DNA from: Deltaproteobacteria bacterium
GTDB taxonomy: Bacteria; Myxococcota_A; UBA9160; JAFDET01
Length of the DNA: 11,807 bases
Reading direction: 5' to 3'
Assembly: GCA_019310195.1 (NCBI GenBank)
Contig: JAFDET010000074.1
Location: forward strand, 1 to 11,807
The notes under the pieces: generated by a model
What the model saw: the letters and a program-made list of their open reading frames with translations, nothing else
What the model was told of the DNA's origin: nothing
Databases searched by the model: none
Part shown: positions 7,501-11,807 of the stretch, piece by piece
Layout of the letters: each line of letters starts with the position of its first letter
Numbering within the stretch: position 1 is the stretch's first letter
Position numbers and translations under genes: made by a program

Positions 7501-8134
7501 CGAAGCCGCCCTCCGGGTCGCTCTCGTCCCGGAACTGGGCGAGCCCGAAGCGGACGGTGCCGACCTGGTTCACCTGGCAGGTCACCTCCCGAAGCACGTT
7601 CTGGAGGGCGCTTGCGCGGGAACGCGTGTACTTCGAGTACGTGGTGCTCCCGAGACACGTCGAGGTCGTAGCCTTGGCGTTGGCAATCTCGTTCAGGATC
7701 TGCGCCTCGGCGGGGATGCTAGAGTCCAAGCCGAAGTACCAGTTGAGGTAGCGCTCGTCCCACCAGGTGCTGCTCATGGTCGGGTCTTCATACAGCGTCC
7801 GGGTCTTCGAGCAGTAGGTCCGGCTACTGTTGCTGGAGATGCTTTGCCAGCCCCAGGTGCCATTGGCGGCGGCGCTGAATCGGTTGCACTTCCAGGGGAT
7901 GATGCCCTTCGAGGCGTCGCCACCCGGCAGATCCGGGTGGAAGGCCGGGTGCCACACCACGTTTCTCATGGAGTACGAGTTGTCCGCCACCAGCAGCACG
8001 TTGGGCGCCACTTTCGTGGAGAAGAGCGACGTGTCGTCGGTTCCTGCGGCCAGGCCTGCCGAGCTCGGGGCCAGGAAGACCGCCACCAGGGCCGCCAGGC
8101 CGAGACCGCGAATCGTTGCGGGAATGCGCCTCAT
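4586..8134 (-). CDS. pilY1: PilY1/PilC, pilus-tip adhesin with N-terminal von Willebrand A domain and C-terminal beta-propeller
   Basis: PilY1 is a large secreted protein carried to the pilus tip by the minor pilins. It serves in adhesion, surface sensing and control of retraction. The 1182-residue product has a signal peptide (about 1-31) and then a vWA domain whose MIDAS motif is D51-N-S53-Y-S55, with YTPLGETL and IMITDGEP as the other metal-site strands. The PilC-type propeller shows its hallmarks: TLGDIFHSNPIVVG (about 606-619), IAGANDGFLHGFDA (about 647-660), VDGSPAVSDAW (about 705-715), GGPVYFALDVT (about 749-759) and YVGDLGGNVWKW (about 919-930). Calcium-loop-like motifs are DSDFDGFAD (908-916), the equivalent of the PilY1 regulatory site, and DLDGDSIVD (1031-1039). 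A third, DFDSDGSPGVD, lies in the vWA region, which also has a CTDC motif (354-357). I prefer the ATG with GAGGAG 6 bases upstream. An ATG at 8185 would add 17 residues but lacks a ribosome-binding site. Confidence 0.96.
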   Translation of the reverse strand: MRRIPATIRGLGLAALVAVFLAPSSAGLAAGTDDTSLFSTKVAPNVLLVADNSYSMRNVVWHPAFHPDLPGGDASKGIIPWKCNRFSAAANGTWGWQSISSNSSRTYCSKTRTLYEDPTMSSTWWDERYLNWYFGLDSSIPAEAQILNEIANAKATTSTCLGSTTYSKYTRSRASALQNVLREVTCQVNQVGTVRFGLAQFRDESDPEGGFVVVPIDDYSSSQDVALQNAITTLAAETYTPLGETLFQIYTYFMRRDSQRPPGATSGTFPKYSYSTSTSGEGGGPTSSPPPQPVQYACQKNFVIMITDGEPTKDDFDSDGSPGVDLGFSNFGNLIGDYYQPTGDHVEVQDDVVCTDCETALYLDDIAKFMQDTDFDPVLDGDQLIDVYTVGFTTSPFANVLLQQTADVGNGQFYHSINAEELTQNIIDAISDIIQKSQAFTAATVPATRTADGGNFYTSFFIPSSKNPFWEGHIKNYTINSQGQILDSAGICALNDPNPPTCIEGTFLASAPPHWDAADAMPAPGSRNLAMSLSGAKVDLDSTQPATATAFGVTYPPPVTHGGSSATTAEELADEIVEYARGCEFGTGTGGVGCVERTRTDGRPRTLGDIFHSNPIVVGPPNLLLNEPSYVAFATNVTNRRRQRMLIAGANDGFLHGFDAGTYNTTLQEYTRGFGTEVFGFMPWWARTQFKNFPTDIGNRDYYFVDGSPAVSDAWLYPSTTAAPLSDPLQKASDGSEWKTVLVSGMRQGGPVYFALDVTNPSVTSGPNAYPIYMWEFPVEGSDVGFEGSGSKYSFLEYMGEGWSDPVIAKVKVTTTSGPPGQVYERWVAVVASGYSTKGDPNHIDYDATHDEDTSREGRAIVMLDLKTGKVLAAQFYHHDATDSDLGTSEGGVEEMRYALASTPAVIDSDFDGFADLIYVGDLGGNVWKWVIRDPGVDTINPTVDDTKFQSNWTFGKFFQAPSATIGATTYYKSFFFPPTLVYYGSQLWVTIGSGERANPSWPGADALDDSENNRLYVFKDPNRYGLPNSDLDGDSIVDPVVFESHLADLTSTEGCASLSTLGYYLLAREGEKFVTNIELIANLAFTGSFTPSGSGDPCEAGGSATLYAFKFFCGEGFYPQNSGADERRLELGDGVPTSPRLSLGEENRMYLMTSENALKSPPPPPIPKPGEGIFYWRELSQ

Positions 8135-8140
8135 CTCGCT

Positions 8141-8146
8141 CTCCTC
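8141..8146 (-). promoter_or_regulatory. Ribosome-binding site deciding the pilY1 start
   Basis: GAGGAG lies 6 bases before the ATG at 8134. It favours that start over the ATG at 8185, which directly abuts the pilX stop and has no purine-rich stretch before it. The encoded N-terminus from 8134 is a normal signal peptide. Confidence 0.6.
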
Positions 8147-8185
8147 AGATCCTTCGAACCATCGCCCCGTCCGCGACAATCTCAT

Positions 8186-8695
8186 CTAGTTGCAGTACCC
8201 GGAGCACTCGGTGATCCGCTTGCCCACCTCGACCCGGGCGATCCCGCCGGCGATGCCGTTGCCGCGGGCATTCACGTTCCAGTACGACATCTTCCAGCCG
8301 CCGACGCCGGTACCCAGCCCCCAGCCCGAAGGCGGAGGGCCACCTCGCAGCCAGCAGATGTCGCGCTGCGGGGAGCAAAGCGACGACGTCCCGTCGCCCT
8401 GATACGAGGGCCGGGCGCCGTAGGGGTGATCTCCGGTCTGGCCCAGGTTGGTCGTCGTGAGGGTGGGCGGAGCGAAGCGGTTGTAGTTGGAGCGGAGCAG
8501 GTTCAGGCCCTGATGCGCGCCCGCCTCGGCTGCGAAGAATGCGATCCGCGTGCGCTTCGTGTAGCCCGCCACCTGCCGATCGCGGCTGACCGTGTCCATG
8601 GCCGAGAGGCCGATGGCCCCCATGAAGACCAGGAGCAGGACGGCCACGAGCAGGGCCGATCCGTCTTCACGCTTGTGCTGGATGTGCGTTTGCAT
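8186..8695 (-). CDS. pilX: PilX-type minor pilin
   Basis: This is a minor pilin of 169 residues with a prepilin leader ending EDG (cleavage after G12) and the PilX-type helix SALLVAVLLLVFMGAIGLSAM. RDRQVAGYTKRTRIAFFAAEAG (about 38-59) matches the E/DRQ-AG...AFFAAEAG region conserved in PilX proteins. The mature residue 5 is Val (S-A-L-L-V), so the Glu5 that most pilins use for subunit docking is missing. This is also seen in the GspK/PilX class that caps the fibre tip. The C-terminal domain has four cysteines (C107, C114, C164, C168) that could form disulfides. PilX joins PilW, PilV and FimT in the priming complex that carries PilY1. The gene starts 2 bases after pilW and has no strong ribosome-binding site, so it probably depends on coupling. 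Confidence 0.9.
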   Translation of the reverse strand: MQTHIQHKREDGSALLVAVLLLVFMGAIGLSAMDTVSRDRQVAGYTKRTRIAFFAAEAGAHQGLNLLRSNYNRFAPPTLTTTNLGQTGDHPYGARPSYQGDGTSSLCSPQRDICWLRGGPPPSGWGLGTGVGGWKMSYWNVNARGNGIAGGIARVEVGKRITECSGYCN

Positions 8696-8697
8696 GG

Positions 8698-9729
8698 CTA
8701 GTCCCGGAACCCCACGTTGCGAACGCGGACGTTCGATTGGTACACGCGGCGCCGGAAGCGGTCGTTGCCCGCCGGCGCTACGCGATTCTCGGTGGCCTGG
8801 AAGACCCCCTCCTGGTAGTTCACGTTGGGGTCCTGATCTCGGGTTCGCACCACCACGGCGATCCGAACCTCGCGCAGGTCGTTCCCCAGCCAGAGCCCGG
8901 AGGCGGTGTCGTAGAGGTTGGCTCCGGCCATCCCACTCCCGGGAACCTCGTTGGAGCCGGTAACCGAGCCGTCGCCGTCGCGATCGTAGAAGTAGGAGAC
9001 CTGGAAGTCTTCCACGTCAGGCGCCAGCAGGACGCCGTTGCGGCACAGATTGCCGTTGGCGTCCAGGTCGTAGACGTGAGCGGGCACCACGAAGATGTCG
9101 GCCGTGCCGGACGCGCCACCGTCCATGGTCGCCTCGTAATCCACGATCACGTTCATGTTGACCGGCGGGGTACCGCCCGTGGGCACGCCGCTCACCCGGC
9201 CACAGGCGGCTCCGCGGCTGAAGTTGTCCAGGTCCACGACGATCACGCCCATCCCGTCGACCAGGTCCGAGTCGTTGACTCCGTTCACGTCCGTGTCGAA
9301 GAAGCCCAGGGAATCGCCGTCATCCAGGATCCGGTTGTCCAGCCGCAGCGGCTCCGAGACGCCCCCGTCTCCTTCGTTGAAGCCCACGGAAGCTCCCGAG
9401 AGGCCCCAGCCGAGGTCGGGATTGTCGACGCCCGCGGGGTCGATCAGGTCCGATGCACTCACGTAGAGGACGTCGGCGGCGTTCGTGTTGTCCACTCCGC
9501 AGACCGCCGCGTTTTCCGGAACGAGGAACCCGGCGGCGCGGATCTCCCGCTCGATCAGGCCGGCGATCGCCGTGGAGTTCTGCTGGGTCTCGGTGACCTG
9601 CTCGACCACCGTGTAGGTCCGGTGCTGGACGGTGAAGGTCTGGGTGAGCCACATGACCACGACCACCATCAGGGCCATGGCCACCATGAGCTCGACCAGC
9701 GTGAATGCGGCTTCGTTGCGACGAGGCAT
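8698..9729 (-). CDS. pilW: PilW-type minor pilin
   Basis: This is a 343-residue minor pilin, in the usual range for PilW. It starts MPRRNEAAFTLVELMVAMAL, with the conserved pilin helix, Glu5 present in the mature form, and LIEREIRAAGF (58-68) as the PilW family signature. The residue before the cleavage point is Ala (A8) instead of the near-invariant Gly. The globular domain holds acidic loops resembling calcium sites: DTDVNGVND (145-153), DLDANGNL (221-228) and DRDGDGSVTG (249-258). PilW connects PilX and PilY1 with PilV and FimT/FimU in the tip complex. Its ATG overlaps the pilV TGA by one base (TGATG), with GAGG 11 bases upstream. The frame is open well upstream of this ATG, but that part is read inside pilV. 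Confidence 0.92.
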   Translation of the reverse strand: MPRRNEAAFTLVELMVAMALMVVVVMWLTQTFTVQHRTYTVVEQVTETQQNSTAIAGLIEREIRAAGFLVPENAAVCGVDNTNAADVLYVSASDLIDPAGVDNPDLGWGLSGASVGFNEGDGGVSEPLRLDNRILDDGDSLGFFDTDVNGVNDSDLVDGMGVIVVDLDNFSRGAACGRVSGVPTGGTPPVNMNVIVDYEATMDGGASGTADIFVVPAHVYDLDANGNLCRNGVLLAPDVEDFQVSYFYDRDGDGSVTGSNEVPGSGMAGANLYDTASGLWLGNDLREVRIAVVVRTRDQDPNVNYQEGVFQATENRVAPAGNDRFRRRVYQSNVRVRNVGFRD

Positions 9730-10181
9730 CAGTAGTCGTACCTCAGCGTCGAAATCACCAGGGCTCGGTTGGGATCGTCCTGGTCCGCCCAGGTAACCCG
9801 CACGTCGACGCTCTTCGTGAACCCGACGGTGACGTTGCTGATGCGCTGGTCCACGGAGAACGCGACGTCCTCGCGCGTCCCCGAGTTGGTCACGATCGAG
9901 TTGGTCACCGTGGTTACGTTCTGCCAGCCGCCGGTGGGAACGAGCGCCGTGAAGGTCGAGCGCATCAGATTCTCCACCTGGTCCTGGGCCAGGATGGACG
10001 CCTGGGTGGTGTGCTTCCCCACCTGCCCCTGGCGCAGCGAGTAGAGCTGCATGGCGGCCACGCCCAGCAGGCCGAAGGTCAGCACGCCCAGGGCGATCAC
10101 CACCTCCAGCAGCGTGAAGCCCGCACGTCCCTCTTCCCGGCGACGACGTCGCGCGGCTCGCAATCGGCGCACTACTGCCAT
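9729..10181 (-). CDS. pilV: PilV-type minor pilin
   Basis: The 150-residue product is a class III-signal prepilin with cleavage after G21, giving FTLLEVVIALGVLTFGLLGVAAMQL, the PilV type with Glu5. The TQASILAQDQVENLMRS segment (59-75) matches the conserved region after the helix. The leader is long at 21 residues and very basic (RRLRAARRRRREE) compared with the usual 6-10. PilV is one of the minor pilins that prime T4aP assembly with FimT, PilW and PilX. The start ATG overlaps the last 10 bases of fimT and has a GGAGGAGG-type ribosome-binding site just upstream, within fimT. Confidence 0.9.
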   Translation of the reverse strand: MAVVRRLRAARRRRREEGRAGFTLLEVVIALGVLTFGLLGVAAMQLYSLRQGQVGKHTTQASILAQDQVENLMRSTFTALVPTGGWQNVTTVTNSIVTNSGTREDVAFSVDQRISNVTVGFTKSVDVRVTWADQDDPNRALVISTLRYDY

Positions 10182-10816
10182 GCCCCCTCCTCCTGCTCCC
10201 AGGCCGACGCGCGGACGGCACCCAGCTGCGTGAGACTGACGGCGTAGTCGACGCGCCCGTTGGTGACATAGGCGGCGCCGCCGCCGCTTCCGATCCGGCC
10301 AAGGCCACAGGTGTTGCTCACGCCCGCGGGCACGCCATCGGGCCCGAATGCGACCCATTCCGCCGCCGGGTTTCCCGCCCTGGGCTGGGTGAAGGTCACG
10401 GGTGTGGCGCCCACACCCGTATCGCTGGGCGCCGGCGCCACGCCGTTGGTCACGCCCAGAGTGACGCCGGTTTCCAGAATGTAGTCCCGCACGGGCTCGC
10501 TTCCGGTCACAACGCAGTCGCCGGTGCCCGGCCGCCCGTCGTTGAGCACACGGATGATCGTGTTTCCGTTTCCGTCGACCAGCGGGTTGAACCCGATGTC
10601 TCCGCCGAGGAAGACGATATGAACGTTGCCCGTCCGCATCGCCTCGGTTCGCGCTACGTGGAACGCATCGGCCACGCTACGCGCGGACGAACGCACGCGG
10701 GTGTCATCGCGCCAGACGCGCAGCTGGGGCACGGCGAGCGCCGAGAGAACGCCGATGATCCCGACGACCACCATCATCTCGATCAGCGTTACGCCGCGTT
10801 GGTTTCGGTTCGTCAC
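10172..10816 (-). CDS. fimT: FimT/FimU (GspH-type) minor pilin, first gene of the operon
   Basis: This is a 214-residue GspH/FimT-type pseudopilin. The start is a GTG with GAGGGA 8 bases upstream. The open frame extends further, but a start higher up would put a long tail before the prepilin signal and cross the predicted transcription start. The leader ends NQRG (cleavage after G8), followed by VTLIEMMVVVGIIGVLSALAVPQL with Glu5. Mature residue 1 is Val in place of the usual Phe or Met. ARSVADAFHVARTEAMRTG (45-63) and VHIVFLG (65-71) are typical of the GspH domain. The insert between strands is Gly/Thr-rich with DGNGN (81-85), and there are two cysteines (C101, C170). GspH-type pilins bridge the major pilin and the minor-pilin tip complex. 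Confidence 0.9.
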   Translation of the reverse strand: MTNRNQRGVTLIEMMVVVGIIGVLSALAVPQLRVWRDDTRVRSSARSVADAFHVARTEAMRTGNVHIVFLGGDIGFNPLVDGNGNTIIRVLNDGRPGTGDCVVTGSEPVRDYILETGVTLGVTNGVAPAPSDTGVGATPVTFTQPRAGNPAAEWVAFGPDGVPAGVSNTCGLGRIGSGGGAAYVTNGRVDYAVSLTQLGAVRASAWEQEEGAWQ

Positions 10817-10824
10817 GAGAACAG

Positions 10825-10830
10825 TCCCTC
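10825..10830 (-). promoter_or_regulatory. fimT: fimT ribosome-binding site, inside a predicted hairpin
   Basis: GAGGGA lies 8 bases before the GTG start. Its first four bases are within the 3' arm of the CCTCT-CCTGGA-AGAGG stem-loop (10827-10842), so access by ribosomes may depend on opening that stem. Confidence 0.55.
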
Positions 10831-10861
10831 TTCCAGGAGAGGCGGTGCACAAGCGCACCGC
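10827..10861 (-). promoter_or_regulatory. Structured 5' leader of the fimT operon: two stacked hairpins
   Basis: Read on the minus strand, the predicted transcript begins with GCGGTGC-GCTTGT-GCACCGC, a perfect 7-bp stem with a 6-base loop (10861-10842). A second stem follows directly: CTCT (CCTCT if it takes C10842 from stem 1) - CCTGGA - AGAG(G), down to 10827. The first hairpin starts at the transcription start predicted from the sigma54 promoter. The second has GGA in its loop and holds the fimT ribosome-binding site in its 3' arm. A loop GGA plus a GGA at the ribosome-binding site is the arrangement CsrA/RsmA binds. That link is inference. Confidence 0.45.
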
Positions 10862-10871
10862 ACGGAAATAG

Positions 10872-10887
10872 AGCAAGCGCCGTGCCA
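10872..10887 (-). promoter_or_regulatory. Sigma54 (-24/-12) promoter of the fimT-pilVWXY1 operon
   Basis: Minus-strand TGGCACGGCGCTTGCT matches the sigma54 consensus TGGCACG-N4-TTGCW at every defined position, with the required GG-N10-GC spacing. Twelve bases beyond the -12 element puts transcription start near 10861, giving a 45-base leader to the fimT GTG. It faces the operon, and a sigma54 activator with an intact GAFTGA loop is encoded in the same window (1806-3167). Confidence 0.88.
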
Positions 10888-10892
10888 TGCGT

Positions 10893-10929
10893 GATTCATC
10901 GGCCAAGCCCGCGGCCGACTTGATGAATC
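10893..10929. repeat. 8+8 bp inverted repeat upstream of the sigma54 promoter (candidate activator site)
   Basis: GATTCATC (10893-10900) and its exact complement GATGAATC (10922-10929) are separated by 21 bases, with centres 29 bp apart (just under three helical turns). They span about -32 to -68 relative to the predicted start. The arms are AT-rich in an otherwise very GC-rich stretch. This could be a dimer-pair binding site for the NtrC-type regulator. It is nearer to the promoter than most sigma54 enhancer sites, so a repressor site is an alternative. Confidence 0.5.
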
Positions 10930-11003
10930 GAGATCAGGGATGGCGCTCGGGAGGCGGCAGCTCTACGCAAGCCGGTGCGGACCCCGCAGAAAACTTCACA
11001 GTG

Positions 11004-11807
11004 TCACGTGGAACGAATCCGATGCCCGCGCCCCCGGGGTTGGCCTTGCATGCCCGCGCGCGGAAGGCGCAGCAGGAAGCACGCGCCCCAGCCGGGCTCG
11101 GCCGCCACCAGGTCGAGACGCCCGCCGCTCTCCTCGGCCAGCCGCAGCGCGTTGGCCAGCCCGAGCCCGGTGCCCTCGCCCGGGTCCTTCGTCGTAAAGA
11201 AGGGGTCGAAGATGCGTTCGTGGTCTTCGGGAGCGATTCCCGGGCCTCGGTCGCTGATTCGACAGGCCACGGCATCGAAGCCCTGCCGGCCTGAAGCGGC
11301 CTCCGGGGCCTCGCCTGCCCGCAGATCCAGCGTGGCGCGCTCGACCCGGAACCGCACCCGGGGCTCGGCGGCGCCCCGCACGGCGTCGGCGGCGTTGATG
11401 AGCAGGTTCAACAGGATCTGGGTGACCGCACCGCCATCCGCCCAGGCCGGTCCCACCTCGGAGTCCCGTTCCACTTCGATCGCGACACCGGCGTAGCGGC
11501 GCTGGGCCCGGACCAGGGCGGCCACCTCGTGTGCGACGCTCTCGAGATCGACACTCGCCGGCACGCCTCGCGGCGGCCGGGAGAAGTCGAGAAGCTGGCG
11601 GAGGATCTCCCGCACCCGCTGGCCCTCGCGCCCGGCGCGATCGAGGTGCGAGCGGGTCGCATCGGAGATCTGCGGATCCCGCCCCGCCAGGTCCAGGAAG
11701 GCCAGGATCGCACCCATGGGATTCCCGACCTCGTGGGCCACCCCCGCGGCGAGCCGACCCACGGCGGCCATGCGCTCCGCCCGATCGAGCCCGGCCCGGG
11801 CCTGACG
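11004..11807 (-). CDS. Two-component sensor histidine kinase, C-terminal catalytic part (5' end outside window)
   Basis: The visible 267 residues run from the lead-in to the dimerisation helix to the natural stop; the sensory N-terminus lies past base 11807. The H box is AERMAAVGRLAAGVAHEVGNPMGAI with phospho-acceptor H25 of the visible part. The ATPase domain shows the N box NLLINAADAV (134-143), G1 DRGPGIAPED (186-195), F box IFDPFFTTKDPG (199-210) and G2 GEGTGLGLA (210-218). All catalytic residues are present. Kinases with this HisKA/HATPase layout commonly partner with NtrC-type regulators, and the only one visible here is at 1806-3167. A PilS-like role is therefore plausible but not shown, because the sensor region is missing. 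The frame stays open to the window edge, so the ATG at 11771 is internal. Confidence 0.9.
   Translation of the reverse strand, partial: RQARAGLDRAERMAAVGRLAAGVAHEVGNPMGAILAFLDLAGRDPQISDATRSHLDRAGREGQRVREILRQLLDFSRPPRGVPASVDLESVAHEVAALVRAQRRYAGVAIEVERDSEVGPAWADGGAVTQILLNLLINAADAVRGAAEPRVRFRVERATLDLRAGEAPEAASGRQGFDAVACRISDRGPGIAPEDHERIFDPFFTTKDPGEGTGLGLANALRLAEESGGRLDLVAAEPGWGACFLLRLPRAGMQGQPRGRGHRIRST

Noticed and set aside
4448..8701. A plus-strand open frame of 1417 codons antisense to pilY1 and pilX
   Set aside because: It lies opposite the unmistakable PilY1 and PilX genes. Its translation is low-complexity, rich in Arg, Val, His and Gly, with no recognisable domain. Such stop-free antisense frames are common in very GC-rich DNA.
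10976..10988. TGCGG-ACC-CCGCA hairpin after the kinase gene as a terminator
   Set aside because: The stem is only 5 bp, and no run of T follows on either strand.
11001..11005. GTGTC about 140 bp upstream of the predicted fimT start as a PilR half-site
   Set aside because: It resembles the short element reported for Pseudomonas PilR, but five bases occur by chance too often, and no second copy is placed convincingly.

Overview
This window is part of a type IVa pilus (T4aP) gene region from a high-GC, Gram-negative bacterium. It encodes PilM and PilN, an outer-membrane-type lipoprotein, and a five-gene minor-pilin/PilY1 cluster. The class I pilin-like N-termini, the order fimT-pilV-pilW-pilX-pilY1, the NtrC-type sigma54 activator, and a histidine kinase with an HEVGNP-type H box all fit a deltaproteobacterium in the old sense (Myxococcota, Desulfobacterota or relatives). 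There is no rRNA or other marker, so that placement is an inference. I see no mobile element, tRNA, rRNA or CRISPR array.

Left part (1-1574, minus strand): a short XRE-type helix-turn-helix gene leads an operon that runs into pilM and then pilN, which is cut by the window edge. PilM and PilN are the cytoplasmic and inner-membrane parts of the T4aP alignment complex. A 231-bp divergent regulatory region (1575-1805) with several short palindromes, one of them CRP-like, separates this operon from a plus-strand sigma54-dependent response regulator (1806-3167).

Middle and right part (3195-10816, minus strand): one tightly packed operon is read fimT/gspH - pilV - pilW - pilX - pilY1 - a small secreted PilY2-like protein - a lipoprotein with three Ig/cadherin-like repeats. 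Spacings range from a 10-bp overlap to a 51-bp gap. The minor pilins are expected to prime pilus assembly and carry the large PilY1 adhesin/mechanosensor to the pilus tip. The last two genes look like locus-specific accessories of PilY1.

Upstream of fimT lies a consensus-perfect sigma54 (-24/-12) promoter (10872-10887), preceded by an 8+8 bp inverted repeat. The predicted leader folds into two adjacent hairpins, the second of which covers the fimT ribosome-binding site. A partial histidine kinase (11004-11807) ends just upstream. It and the regulator at 1806 could form a PilS/PilR-like pair whose genes flank the operon they may control. The strongest leads are this promoter/leader architecture and the PilY2-like plus Ig-lipoprotein accessory pair. 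The rest is a fairly conventional T4aP locus.
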